A DNA stretch of 64,000 bases from Chitinophaga pinensis DSM 2588. GTDB lineage: Bacteria > Bacteroidota > Bacteroidia > Chitinophagales > Chitinophagaceae. The notes beneath the pieces are model-generated. The model made no database searches. It was not told the DNA's origin and saw only the letters and a program-made list of their open reading frames with translations. Numbering within the stretch: the stretch's first letter is position 1; every line of letters begins with the position of its first letter. The DNA lies in contig NC_013132.1 in NCBI RefSeq assembly GCF_000024005.1, forward strand, positions 6,814,001 to 6,878,000, written 5' to 3'. This document shows positions 7,901 to 17,919 of the stretch, piece by piece. The translations under genes and the position numbers were made by a program.

Positions 7901-10900
7901 ATGCAAAAAATTGCTTCTTGTAACCGGAAAGGCCATGCCATGCCTGAAAGCAGGCGCCATGGCAACCGGTTATCAACCAAAATCTTGTTAGTGATGAAAC
8001 TAACCGCGCTATTATTGACCATTGCATTCATGGGGGCCAGTGCAAAAGGTGTCTCACAAGCTGTTACATTCTCCGGTAAAAATATTCCGCTGGAGAAAAC
8101 GTTCGAAACCGTCCGCTCCCAGACAGGCTATCATGTGTTCTGCGACAGCCGCCTATTAAAAGAGGCGCTTCCCGTAAATGTCAATGCAGACAATATGCCG
8201 CTGACCCAGTTCCTCGATATCATCTTCAGGAATCAGTCACTGCAATACCTCATACGCGAACAGACAATCTTCGTCAGCAAAAAAACAGCGACCAACGCGG
8301 ATCCGTCAAAAGTGCTGGAAACTGCTAATGTAGTACTGGTACAGGGTATCGTCACCGACGAAAATAAAAATCCCTTATATGGCGCTACCATCAAGGTAAA
8401 AGGTACCGAACGCTCCATCATCAACCAGCAGGATGGCCGCTTCGAAATAGCAGTCAACATAGGTGATGTACTCATCGTCAGCTTTGTGGGTTTCCAGACA
8501 CAGGAAGTGAAGATCTCCAATAGCACCGATCTCACCATCGTATTAAAACGCGCCACCATCAACATCGATGAGATCAACGTAAAAGTCTCCACCGGTTATC
8601 AGACGATCTCCAAAGAACGAGCAACCGGTGCCTATAACGTCATTACGGCCGACGAATTACAGGACGTTCCTGCCAATAATATATTAGAAAGACTGGAAGG
8701 TAAAGTACCTGGTGTACGCTTCGATATACGTTTCAATAAAATACAGATCCGTACTATCAACACCTATTCTATCAATACAGCGCCGCTCATCGTGATAGAC
8801 GGATTTCCGCTGATATCGGCATCTTCCGGTGATCAGAACCTGACTGCACTGGGTAGCTCCCAGATGTCCAACGGTTCAGTATTATCTACCCTCAATCCCA
8901 ACGACATTGAACAGATCACCTTTCTGAAAGATGCCGTGGCCACCTCTATATGGGGTTCCAGGGGTGCAAACGGAGTGATCGTGATTGAAACAAAAAGAGG
9001 TAAAAAAGGGGCGCCTACGCTTAACTTTTCTGCTACCATAGGTACCTCCAAAGCACCTTCTTTCTCTAAGCTCCGATGGATGAACAGCGCCGAATATGTA
9101 GACCTGGAAAGAGAAATGTATGACAAAGGTTTCTTTACTGATAATACACAATCTCCCTGGTACTTCCCCCTGCAGAACAACAACCCGAGCGAAGTAATAG
9201 AATGGCTTTTCAAAGTAAAACGTGGCACCGCCACACAGGCAGAAGCAGATGCTGCACTGGCAGAGATCGGAACCAGAAATAACCAGTCACAGATACGGAA
9301 ATACCTGCTGCGTTCAGCGGTTAACCAGCAGTATAATCTGTCTGTATCGGGTGGCGGCGATAACAACACCTACTACATCTCCGGCAACTTCAATAAAGAC
9401 CTGCCGATTTACCATGGTAACAGTGCACAAAATGCGATTATCACCGGTAACTTTACCAATGACCTGTTTAACAAAACCGTCAAACTGAGAACAGGCTTCA
9501 ACTACCAATACGCCGTCAATACTGCAAACATCGCAGCGGTGGAAGCTTTAAGCCAGTCCCTCATATCCCTGCGTCCCTACGATATGCTGGTGGATGGTAA
9601 TGGTCAGCCGATCAGACGTAGCATTACCATGCGTCCCGAAACGAATGACAGTCTGGTAAAACTGGGTTATCTGCCGTTTACCTACAGTGCCATCGATGAA
9701 CTGAACTATTCCAATACCAAAAACAGCATCAACTCCATTCGCCTGAATACCGGTCTGAATGTAAAACTGACAAACTGGATGAACTTCGATGTATCCGGTA
9801 TGTACCAGCGCAACATTAACAATATGCAGACCATCAACGAAGTAAACAGTTACGCCGGCAGAACCACTGTCAATACTGGAACTGTTATTTCGCCCACCAC
9901 GCATAAACCTGTATACAATGTTCCCTACGGCGGTACATATACACTCACTGATGGCAACTCCTGGGACTATAACCTGCGCGGCATGCTGAATGTCAATTAT
10001 GCGTTCAATGCAGCGCATCAGCTGACAGCCATCGCCGGTAGCGAGATCAGACAAACCTATAGCAGGTCATATAGTAGTATCAGGTACGGTTATGATCCGG
10101 ATGCCAACAGCTTTGCTACGGTGAACCCGACCACACCATTTATGACCATGTACGGCTGGGCCTCCACCCTCGGCAGCAACCAGAGTGGTATATCAGAACA
10201 ACGGAACCGTTATCTCTCCTACTTCGGTAATGCAGCCTACACTTATAAAAACAGGTATAACCTCAGCGGTAGTATGCGCTTTGATGATTATACCCTCCTC
10301 GGACTGGAACGCAGCAAACGTGCAAAACCATTCTGGTCTGCCGGTTTCAAATGGACCGCCACCGGAGAAGAATTCATGCAGTCCGTCACCTGGATGACCA
10401 ACCTGGGTCTGCGCGTCACCTATGGTACCGGTGGATCAGTACCATTAGGCGGCACCAACGTACCAATCATTACGTTAAATGCAACAGATCCGAATACACA
10501 GCTGCCAATCGCTACCATTCAAAATCCTGCAAACCAGCAACTGGGATGGGAACTGACCCGTACCGGCAACATCGGCATGGATGCAGGCGTACTGAATAAT
10601 CGTATCTCAGGAAGTATTGATGTATATCGCAAGAAAAGTTCCGGTATCCTCGCCACCTTCCCCTTCAATCCGACCTATGGATGGTCCAGCCTGTCTTACA
10701 ATACCGGCACCATGAAAAGCCATGGTATTGAAACAGGTATCACTGCGAAGATCATAGACAAAAAAGACTGGGGTATTACTTCTGTATTTAACTTCTCTTA
10801 TGGCAAAACAGAAGTGACAGATTCCCGATTTAATACTACGCTGGCTTCTACCCTGGTAATGAGCAGTAACATGGTGAATGGCTATCCAATGGGGGCCATG

Positions 10901-11551
10901 TTTGTATACCGCTCCGCAGGACTGAACCCGGAAACCGGACAAACACGCATCTACGACAGGAATAACAAGATCATCGAAAGCACCACCAACCTGACATCTG
11001 CCTTCGACATCAACGACATCAAATATGTGGGACAGTCAACAGCACCTTATCATGGTGGGTTCTTTAACACGTTCCGTTATAAAGGCTTTGAACTGGACGT
11101 ACAGATGACCTATTACTTCGGACATAAATTCCTGGCCCCTTCGATCAATAACTATCCGCAGTTCTCCGGCGAATACTATGGTATCGTAGGAAGACAAAAG
11201 GATCTGGCCAACAGATGGCGTAAACCGGGGGATGAAGCCTTTACAGATGTACCAGGCCTGGGCAACGTCAACTTTAATAGTATTACCCGTTACCGCTATT
11301 CTGATAAACTGGTACGCAGCGCAGATAATATCCGTTTACAGCAGATCTCCCTGTCGTATAATTTCCCGAACAGTATGCTGCCTAAACGCATATTCAAAAG
11401 TCTGACCCTGAGTGGCAGTGCACGTAACCTCGGCATGATCTGGGCGAAGAACAAGGAAGGTTACGATCCTGAATACCTCAACTCCAGCGCAAACTACTAT
11501 AGTATGCCGCCGGTAACCAGCTATCTGTTCAACATCAATGCTTCATTCTAA
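7901..11551 (+). CDS. SusC/RagA family TonB-dependent outer-membrane transporter with STN signalling domain
   Basis: A 1,216-aa outer-membrane transporter. The ATG at 7901 begins the long basic leader plus signal peptide typical of Chitinophaga SusC proteins (cleavage near 'SAKGVSQ'). Residues 50-126 form an STN domain ('NIPLEKTFETVRSQTGYHVF'), which marks a receptor that signals to a FecR protein. Residues 145-220 form a carboxypeptidase-D-like regulatory domain, 235-370 the plug ('GAYNVITADELQDVPANNI', 'GSRGANGVIVIETKRGK'), and the remainder a 22-strand barrel ending 'YLFNINASF' with a terminal Phe. SusC proteins import substrates captured by their SusD lid using TonB energy. The SusD partner starts 11 bp later. 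Confidence 0.97.
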   Translation: MQKIASCNRKGHAMPESRRHGNRLSTKILLVMKLTALLLTIAFMGASAKGVSQAVTFSGKNIPLEKTFETVRSQTGYHVFCDSRLLKEALPVNVNADNMPLTQFLDIIFRNQSLQYLIREQTIFVSKKTATNADPSKVLETANVVLVQGIVTDENKNPLYGATIKVKGTERSIINQQDGRFEIAVNIGDVLIVSFVGFQTQEVKISNSTDLTIVLKRATINIDEINVKVSTGYQTISKERATGAYNVITADELQDVPANNILERLEGKVPGVRFDIRFNKIQIRTINTYSINTAPLIVIDGFPLISASSGDQNLTALGSSQMSNGSVLSTLNPNDIEQITFLKDAVATSIWGSRGANGVIVIETKRGKKGAPTLNFSATIGTSKAPSFSKLRWMNSAEYVDLEREMYDKGFFTDNTQSPWYFPLQNNNPSEVIEWLFKVKRGTATQAEADAALAEIGTRNNQSQIRKYLLRSAVNQQYNLSVSGGGDNNTYYISGNFNKDLPIYHGNSAQNAIITGNFTNDLFNKTVKLRTGFNYQYAVNTANIAAVEALSQSLISLRPYDMLVDGNGQPIRRSITMRPETNDSLVKLGYLPFTYSAIDELNYSNTKNSINSIRLNTGLNVKLTNWMNFDVSGMYQRNINNMQTINEVNSYAGRTTVNTGTVISPTTHKPVYNVPYGGTYTLTDGNSWDYNLRGMLNVNYAFNAAHQLTAIAGSEIRQTYSRSYSSIRYGYDPDANSFATVNPTTPFMTMYGWASTLGSNQSGISEQRNRYLSYFGNAAYTYKNRYNLSGSMRFDDYTLLGLERSKRAKPFWSAGFKWTATGEEFMQSVTWMTNLGLRVTYGTGGSVPLGGTNVPIITLNATDPNTQLPIATIQNPANQQLGWELTRTGNIGMDAGVLNNRISGSIDVYRKKSSGILATFPFNPTYGWSSLSYNTGTMKSHGIETGITAKIIDKKDWGITSVFNFSYGKTEVTDSRFNTTLASTLVMSSNMVNGYPMGAMFVYRSAGLNPETGQTRIYDRNNKIIESTTNLTSAFDINDIKYVGQSTAPYHGGFFNTFRYKGFELDVQMTYYFGHKFLAPSINNYPQFSGEYYGIVGRQKDLANRWRKPGDEAFTDVPGLGNVNFNSITRYRYSDKLVRSADNIRLQQISLSYNFPNSMLPKRIFKSLTLSGSARNLGMIWAKNKEGYDPEYLNSSANYYSMPPVTSYLFNINASF

Positions 11552-11562
11552 CAGTGACCACC

Positions 11563-12921
11563 ATGAAAAGAGTAATATATTTTATAGCGGCTATGCTGTT
11601 GACCACAGGTTGCCGCAAATACGTGGAAATCGATCAGATCGGGACCCGTACCTTCAAATACACCAGTGATTATCGCGCTTTACTGGACAACAACGCAATA
11701 ATGGAAGTGGGTTTTAGTCTGCCGATCTATTCCGGTGATGACACCCGCTTCCTGGATGCCACCAAACAGGCTTCCATGACTGATATCTATTACAATGCCT
11801 ACACCTGGCAGCCGCAATATTGGTCAGACATACAGGGAGATGTGGACTGGGAAAGACTCTATAAGGTTATCTATACTGCCAATGAAGTCATGGATGGTGT
11901 AATGAACAGCGAAAGAGGGACCGATGATCTGAAAAGACAACTGTACGCAGAAGCACAGGTACACCGCGCCTATTCCTACTGGTGCCTGGTAAGCCTGTAT
12001 GCGAAACAATACGACGCGGCCACCGCATCCACAGACCCGGGTGTACCCGTATTACTGACACCCAATCTGTTTGTCAGTCTGAAAAGAGCCAGTGTTGCAA
12101 CTGTCTACAACCAGATCATCAGTGATCTGAAAGCCGCAGAACCTGCATTATCTGATCTGCCGGATTATAATACACGTCCTTCAAAAGCGGCCGTGTACGC
12201 ACTGCTGGCACGCACTTACCTGGGTATGCGCGACTTTAGCAATGCGCAGCTGTATGCGGACAAAGCACTGGCTATCCAGAGCAATATCCTTGACCTGCGC
12301 CAGTTTGCAACCAGTACTGCTTCCTTCCCCTACAGGATCAATGATAAGGAAGTGATCTTCTCCAAGATCGTAAATAGCTATCTGTTTACCGGTATACAGC
12401 TGGATACAGCCCTGTTGTCACAGTTGGGCACTAAAGACCTGCGGTATACCCTCTTTGTAAAACCAGGCGCGAACTTCTCTCCTGCCTTTACCGGATATGG
12501 TTACTGGCGCTACCGGTACAGCCGGGAAATGCAGGCCATCAACAATGGGCTGACCGTAACAGAAGTGATGCTGATCAAAGCGGAATGCGCCGCAAGAGAC
12601 AACAATGCCAATACTGCCATCGGCCTGCTCAATACACTGCGGGAAAAACGTTTCCTGGCGGCAGATTATACCACTTTACCGGTAGGTACAGCTGCTGAAG
12701 CACTGAAAAGCGTAGTAGAAGAGCGGAAACTGGAATTCTTCGGAACCGGCCTGCGATGGCTGGATCAGAAACGATTGAATAAAGATGCCGCGTTGGCCGT
12801 AACGGTCAAACGCACCTTCAAAGATGTGGAGTATACACTGGAACCTAACAGCCCGCGTTACGTGTATCCCATCGGTACAAAATATATACTGCTGAATCCT
12901 GAGATTGAGCAGAATCCATAA
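11563..12921 (+). CDS. SusD/RagB family nutrient-binding outer-membrane lipoprotein
   Basis: A 452-aa surface lipoprotein. The ATG at 11563 gives a signal peptide with lipobox 'LTTGC' (Cys17). The alpha-helical TPR-like SusD fold shows in 'LYAEAQVHRAYSYWCLVSLYAKQY', 'PSKAAVYALLARTYLGMRDFSNAQLYADKAL' and the C-terminal 'VVEERKLEFFGTGLRWLDQKRL'. It forms the hinged lid of the preceding SusC transporter and binds the substrate outside the cell. It is on the short side for the family. The substrate cannot be read from sequence; neighbouring thioredoxin and peptidase genes suggest peptides or protein fragments rather than glycans. Confidence 0.96.
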   Translation: MKRVIYFIAAMLLTTGCRKYVEIDQIGTRTFKYTSDYRALLDNNAIMEVGFSLPIYSGDDTRFLDATKQASMTDIYYNAYTWQPQYWSDIQGDVDWERLYKVIYTANEVMDGVMNSERGTDDLKRQLYAEAQVHRAYSYWCLVSLYAKQYDAATASTDPGVPVLLTPNLFVSLKRASVATVYNQIISDLKAAEPALSDLPDYNTRPSKAAVYALLARTYLGMRDFSNAQLYADKALAIQSNILDLRQFATSTASFPYRINDKEVIFSKIVNSYLFTGIQLDTALLSQLGTKDLRYTLFVKPGANFSPAFTGYGYWRYRYSREMQAINNGLTVTEVMLIKAECAARDNNANTAIGLLNTLREKRFLAADYTTLPVGTAAEALKSVVEERKLEFFGTGLRWLDQKRLNKDAALAVTVKRTFKDVEYTLEPNSPRYVYPIGTKYILLNPEIEQNP

Positions 12922-12969
12922 ATCCATCACAAACCGACCATAACCCACTACAACCTGAGGCTGCCCACA

Positions 12970-12994
12970 GAGAACGATCTATAGGGTCGTTCTC
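12970..12994 (+). other. Perfect hairpin between susD-like and thioredoxin-like genes
   Basis: An 8-bp stem (GAGAACGA / TCGTTCTC) with a 9-nt loop, 48 bp after the SusD stop and without a T-run. Together with the hairpin at 7800 it divides the operon into three expression blocks. Confidence 0.5.
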
Positions 12995-13025
12995 CGGGTC
13001 ATGCCTTGCAAATCAGACAAACAAT

Positions 13026-15023
13026 ATGAAAAAATGGATGAGCGTACTGGCTTTATCCCTGGGAGTTACGTACCAGGCGTATAGTCAGACAGACAGTGTA
13101 AGATTAACAGGACTCGGTACGCCTGTAGCAGGCGATACCCTCCGACTCAGTTACAATCCTGCCGGTGGTCCCCTGCAGGGAAAAGAAAAGATACAGGGGA
13201 TCATCTATCTCTTTAACAACTATCGCTGGGTAGTGGATGATATTGCGCTTGTGAAACACAAAGGTATACTGGAAGGTAAATATGGAGTACCGGCCAACTG
13301 TGCCTTCGTTGCCATCAGGTTTGTAACGGAAGAAAATGGCTACGTCGTATTAGCCGATAATAACAATGACTTTGGATATGTAGCGACTACGGTAGACAAA
13401 CAGGGCGCTAAACTCCCGGGTGGCGTATTAGCCTGGGGCATCTTCCGTAAACCTTCCATCCACAAAGCGCCGGATGGATATTTTGATAAAAAGGATATCA
13501 GTGATGAAGCACTGGAAATGTGGGTAAGAAAGGAGATGGAGCAATATCCGCAGAATATGCCGAAGTACTTTGACAGCTATCTCACGATGCTGAAGATCAG
13601 CAAAGGCGACGAATTCCCTGTGGTAGCTCCCCGTAACCTGGAGAGATTTGCCAGGCTGCCCGGCATTGATGAAAGTGGTTATCAGCTGATCTGGGATACT
13701 TACCGGTTCGGGCTGAAAGACACACAAAAGGCAGACTCTGTAAAAAAAGTGATCACACAACTATATCCACATGGTCGTGTGATGCGTTTTGATAAATACT
13801 CGGCTGCCTTTTCGCGCGATGCTGCTACCGACCAGAAGATCGCTGATATGGAGGGTTTCCTCAAAGAATTCCCGGTGGCAGACTACCGCAAAGACTCCAC
13901 AGCTACACAGGGGTTCATTTACCTGAATGCCTATAGAACACTGGCCTCACTTTATTTTGATAAAGGCCAGTATGATAAACTGCTGGCAATGATCCCTGAC
14001 ATGGATTTCGCCGCATTGAACGAGATCTATCATGCTAATATCCACAAGGCTTTTTCGCTGAAGCAAATGCCGGTGGACCAGCTTTACCCGATCTCAAAAG
14101 CATTCATCGATGCCATGCTGCAGAAACGTACAGACCTTTCCTACATGGATGGTACCCGCAATACACCAAGACAGGCTACGGAAAATGCCACCAGACAACT
14201 GGACACTAAACTGGCAGTGCACATTCGCTTACTCGCTAAAATGGGCAGATACAATGAAGCATCACCCTATCTGGCACAGCTATCTGAGGCAGGTAAATAC
14301 AGCAACGCCAATCTGAATGAGACAAGAATTGCTATACTGGAAAATACCGGCAATCAGCAAATGGTATTACCTACGCTGGAAATGGCCATTAAAGTCAATA
14401 CCGCTACACCTGCGATGATCGAAAAGCTGAAGACATTGTACACAGAGAAGAACGGGCAGGCAACTGGTTTTGAGCAATACAGGGAGTCGCTGAAGTCTGC
14501 AGAAGATATTTCAAAGACCAAAGCAGAGATCCAGGCAAAACTGATCAATGAAAAGATTACGGCTTTCCGGCTGACGGATATCAATGGTAAAACAGTGAAC
14601 TCCGCCGACTGGAAAGATAAGATCGTTGTAATAGACTTCTGGGCGACCTGGTGCGGCCCCTGTAAAATGGCCTTTCCGGGTATGCAGATGGCCGTAGATA
14701 AATACGCAAACGATCCGGCGGTAGGCTTCTATTTTATCTCTACCATGGAAACGACACAGGATTACAAACAGAAGGTGAAAGACTATATCAAAACCTCCGG
14801 TTACCGGTTCAATGTATTGTATGACGAACAGACGGCTAAAAATGGTGTCAACAATAAGGTATTCAAAAGTATGGCGCCTGTCTTCCAGTCATCTGCCATT
14901 CCAAGAAAAGCGATCATCAAAAACGGTGTGATGCGCTATACCGCAGAGGGATACCAGGGTAGTCCAAGCAAACTGTACGACGAACTGACCTATGTTATTG
15001 AACTATTAAAAGCGGAGAACTAA
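13026..15023 (+). CDS. TlpA-like thioredoxin-fold protein, exported
   Basis: A 665-aa envelope protein. A signal peptide (residues 1-20) is followed by a long mostly helical region of unknown function (about 130-500, with TPR-like helices) and a C-terminal thioredoxin-fold domain at 510-660. The domain has the redox motif 'WATWCGPC' (Cys543 and Cys546) and a cis-Pro region 'SSAIPRKAIIKNG'. Domains of this sort reduce or isomerise disulfides in the periplasm. Thioredoxin-like proteins are often encoded next to SusCD and peptidase genes in Chitinophaga, which suits opening of disulfide-bonded peptides. The stop codon overlaps the next start (TAATG). Confidence 0.9.
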   Translation: MKKWMSVLALSLGVTYQAYSQTDSVRLTGLGTPVAGDTLRLSYNPAGGPLQGKEKIQGIIYLFNNYRWVVDDIALVKHKGILEGKYGVPANCAFVAIRFVTEENGYVVLADNNNDFGYVATTVDKQGAKLPGGVLAWGIFRKPSIHKAPDGYFDKKDISDEALEMWVRKEMEQYPQNMPKYFDSYLTMLKISKGDEFPVVAPRNLERFARLPGIDESGYQLIWDTYRFGLKDTQKADSVKKVITQLYPHGRVMRFDKYSAAFSRDAATDQKIADMEGFLKEFPVADYRKDSTATQGFIYLNAYRTLASLYFDKGQYDKLLAMIPDMDFAALNEIYHANIHKAFSLKQMPVDQLYPISKAFIDAMLQKRTDLSYMDGTRNTPRQATENATRQLDTKLAVHIRLLAKMGRYNEASPYLAQLSEAGKYSNANLNETRIAILENTGNQQMVLPTLEMAIKVNTATPAMIEKLKTLYTEKNGQATGFEQYRESLKSAEDISKTKAEIQAKLINEKITAFRLTDINGKTVNSADWKDKIVVIDFWATWCGPCKMAFPGMQMAVDKYANDPAVGFYFISTMETTQDYKQKVKDYIKTSGYRFNVLYDEQTAKNGVNNKVFKSMAPVFQSSAIPRKAIIKNGVMRYTAEGYQGSPSKLYDELTYVIELLKAEN

Positions 15024-17629
15024 TGAGAAAAACTATTTTGTTAGCTGCCATGGTGGGTTGTATTACGATACAGCCTGCCATGTCGCAACGCAGGTCACTG
15101 GATACTGCCAATTATAAAGAATGGAAACGGCTGGGGAATGCCACCCTCTCTTATGATGGCGCATGGGTAAGCTACAGCTATACGGAGAATGAGGCATCCC
15201 AGCGGTACCTGGTTAATACACAATCCGGTAAAGCAGTCAGACTGGAAGGAAACGATAACCCGGAATTCTTTCACTCCGGAAAGTGGATGAAATACAACCA
15301 GACCATTGACGGCAACCAGGTACTGCTACTGACCCGTTTAAAAGATGGTAAAAAGATAGCCTGGACCAAAAGCCCTTATGTGTTGACGGGAGCCACCAGC
15401 CCCTGGTTGTCATACACCGACTGGAAAGACGGTGCTACCAGCGCTTTTCTGTATAACCTGGACACACAGGATAGCGTTGTGCTGAATGGCGTGTCCAGAT
15501 ATGCCCTATACAATAAGGAACGTTCCCTTCTCTTCCTCCAGAAGGACCAACTGATGGCAGGCCCTTTGAAAGGCCCTTATAAAGCCGTATTTGAAGGCCC
15601 TGTAAGCGATTATATCTTCAATAAGGACACACAGGAAGGGACACTACTGTCCGGCTCAAAATTGTACGCTTTCTTCCTAACAACAGGCAGACATCAGCTA
15701 ATACTGGATTACAATGATATCAAAGCGCCGGAAGGATATACGATCAGACCTAAAGCCTATGATATCACTACAGCTGCCAAACATATATTACTGGATGCTT
15801 CCTTCAATGGCAGCAATCAGTCGCCTAAAATGAACAAGCCTGCTGATACCGGATTTGAACTGGAACTCTGGACTTGGAATGAACAGGTATCCCAGCGCCG
15901 CCAGCGAAGAGGCGTATATAACCGTACACAGATGGATGATGCACAGTTCATGTACCTGATTACCGAGAAGAAGGTAGTGGAGGTAGCACCGGAAAAAGCA
16001 GGCAGGCTACTCACGCCTGACTGTGAAGATTATGACTATGCGGTCATCGCAGACCAGCGCCCTTACATACCGATGGTGGACTGGAAATATGACACCAATG
16101 CAGATATCTATGTGGTTGATGTACGTACAGGTGAGCGCAGGCTGGTCTTGAAAGACAGTCCTGAGAATCCGCAATGGAGCTATAACGGGAAATACGCCGT
16201 GTTGTTCAACCAGGCCCTCAGGGAATGGCAGGTACTGGATACCAAAAACGGCCTGTTAAGAGGGATTTCTCAGTCCATTGGCTATCCGGTGTACAATGAA
16301 GATCACGACGAACCAGATGCAGCAGCATCCTACGGCCTTGCCGGCTGGACCGATAATGGCAATACTGCTATCATCTATGACAGGTATGATATCTGGGCGA
16401 TTGACCTTAGCGGTCAAGAGACAGCCCGCTGTCTGACAAACGGTTATGGCCGTACCCACCAGGTACAACTGAGATGGTTGTCTACCCCATTCATCAACCG
16501 TGTTGATCTGTCTAAACCGCTACTTTTACAAAGCTTTAATGAGCGTACAAAATCCAATGGGCTGTACCGCCTCATAACAGGCAAAAGCGTAACATCACTG
16601 GTTGAAAATCCTGACTATTCCATCCAGGTAAATGCCGTATCGGGTGATGGCAGTTCCTTCCTGTATACAAAAAGTAATTATCGTACATTCCCGGATATAT
16701 GGTTCAGTAAAGAAAACTTCAAAAAGCAGCAGCGGCTAACAGATATTAATCCACAACAACAGCAATACAACTGGGGTAGTGCCAGATTGGTAACCTGGAA
16801 AAACTATGAAGGTAAACAGAATCAGGGCCTGTTGTATGTACCGGAGAACTATGACTCTACAAAGTCATATCCGATGATCGTAGACTTCTATGAAACACAT
16901 AGTGCCGATCTGCACAATTACCTGACACCGGAATACAGCACCAGTACGATCGATATCCCGACCTATGTCAGCAATGGATATGTCGTATTTCGTCCTGACG
17001 TGCATTATAAAACCGGCCATCCGGGTGAGAGTACATATAACGCGGTCGTGAGTGGCACGGAAGAACTGATCAGAAGAGGGGTAGCTGAAAAAGGCCGGAT
17101 AGGCTTACAAGGACACAGCTGGTCAGGTTTCCAGGTATATTATCTCGTCACCCGTACCAATATCTTTACCTGTGTGAATGCAGGCGCAGGCGTATCCAAT
17201 GCGACTTACAATTACTTTGCGATCCGTCAGAACGGAGCACCCTGTATGTTCAAATATGAAGTAGAACAGAGCCGCATAGGCAAGAACCTCTGGAATGGCA
17301 GAGAAGAATTCCTGCAAAGCTCTCCTGTTTTCAATGCAGATAAAATCCAGACGCCTATGCTGATTTTCCACAATGACAAGGATGGTGCAGTTGCCTTCAC
17401 ACAGGGACTGGATATGTTCCTGGCGATGCGCAGACTTGGTAAACAAGCCTGGTTACTGAACTATAAGGGAGAGAACCATACATTGAACGGAGAAGCAGCA
17501 CAATATGACTGGACACTGCGTATGGGACAGTTCTTTGATCACTATCTGAAAGGCAAACCTATGCCAAGATGGATGAAGGAAGGTATCAGCGTGGATGAAC
17601 GCAATGTGGACCAGAAATACGACTTCTGA
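15023..17629 (+). CDS. Exported S9 family (prolyl oligopeptidase-like) peptidase
   Basis: An 868-aa serine peptidase. A signal peptide (1-21) is followed by a long beta-propeller-like region and an alpha/beta-hydrolase domain in the last 270 residues. The nucleophile is Ser699 in 'GLQGHSWSGFQ'; the acid is in 'HNDKDGAVAFTQG' and the histidine in 'YKGENHTLNG'. S9 enzymes cleave short peptides. Its place as the last gene of the operon, coupled to the thioredoxin gene by a 1-bp overlap, fits final digestion of imported peptides in the periplasm. A strong terminator follows. Confidence 0.94.
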   Translation: MRKTILLAAMVGCITIQPAMSQRRSLDTANYKEWKRLGNATLSYDGAWVSYSYTENEASQRYLVNTQSGKAVRLEGNDNPEFFHSGKWMKYNQTIDGNQVLLLTRLKDGKKIAWTKSPYVLTGATSPWLSYTDWKDGATSAFLYNLDTQDSVVLNGVSRYALYNKERSLLFLQKDQLMAGPLKGPYKAVFEGPVSDYIFNKDTQEGTLLSGSKLYAFFLTTGRHQLILDYNDIKAPEGYTIRPKAYDITTAAKHILLDASFNGSNQSPKMNKPADTGFELELWTWNEQVSQRRQRRGVYNRTQMDDAQFMYLITEKKVVEVAPEKAGRLLTPDCEDYDYAVIADQRPYIPMVDWKYDTNADIYVVDVRTGERRLVLKDSPENPQWSYNGKYAVLFNQALREWQVLDTKNGLLRGISQSIGYPVYNEDHDEPDAAASYGLAGWTDNGNTAIIYDRYDIWAIDLSGQETARCLTNGYGRTHQVQLRWLSTPFINRVDLSKPLLLQSFNERTKSNGLYRLITGKSVTSLVENPDYSIQVNAVSGDGSSFLYTKSNYRTFPDIWFSKENFKKQQRLTDINPQQQQYNWGSARLVTWKNYEGKQNQGLLYVPENYDSTKSYPMIVDFYETHSADLHNYLTPEYSTSTIDIPTYVSNGYVVFRPDVHYKTGHPGESTYNAVVSGTEELIRRGVAEKGRIGLQGHSWSGFQVYYLVTRTNIFTCVNAGAGVSNATYNYFAIRQNGAPCMFKYEVEQSRIGKNLWNGREEFLQSSPVFNADKIQTPMLIFHNDKDGAVAFTQGLDMFLAMRRLGKQAWLLNYKGENHTLNGEAAQYDWTLRMGQFFDHYLKGKPMPRWMKEGISVDERNVDQKYDF

Positions 17630-17699
17630 TTTTTTTCATAAGCATAATACATAAACGGCTGCTAACTGTCAAGTGATGGCCCTCAGATTTAGATTGTGA

Positions 17700-17730
17700 A
17701 AAAGCCTCCGTGTATATGACGGGGGCTTTT
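17700..17730 (+). terminator. Rho-independent terminator of the SusCD operon
   Basis: Inverted repeat with arms near AAAGCCTCCGT and ACGGGGGCTTT, ending in TTTT, 70 bp after the S9 peptidase stop. One wobble pair interrupts the stem. Confidence 0.8.
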
Positions 17731-17874
17731 CATTACCCAATGCGCCTTATTCCTCAGATCATACAGCATTTCTATATATCGCAATTGTTGTTCCACCGGC
17801 TTCTGTTTGTCACAAATCATAATATTATAGACATGTCCGCTGTAGGTACCTGGCAGGAAGTTATTGTCATTATA

Positions 17875-17898
17875 AAAGGGCAGCTGATACTGCCCTTT
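17875..17898 (-). terminator. Rho-independent terminator of the lipase gene
   Basis: Perfect 9-bp stem AAAGGGCAG / CTGCCCTTT with a 6-nt loop, followed on the minus strand by TATAAT. It begins 21 bp after the lipase stop. Confidence 0.7.
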
Positions 17899-17919
17899 AC
17901 ATACTTATATGGCATCTCC

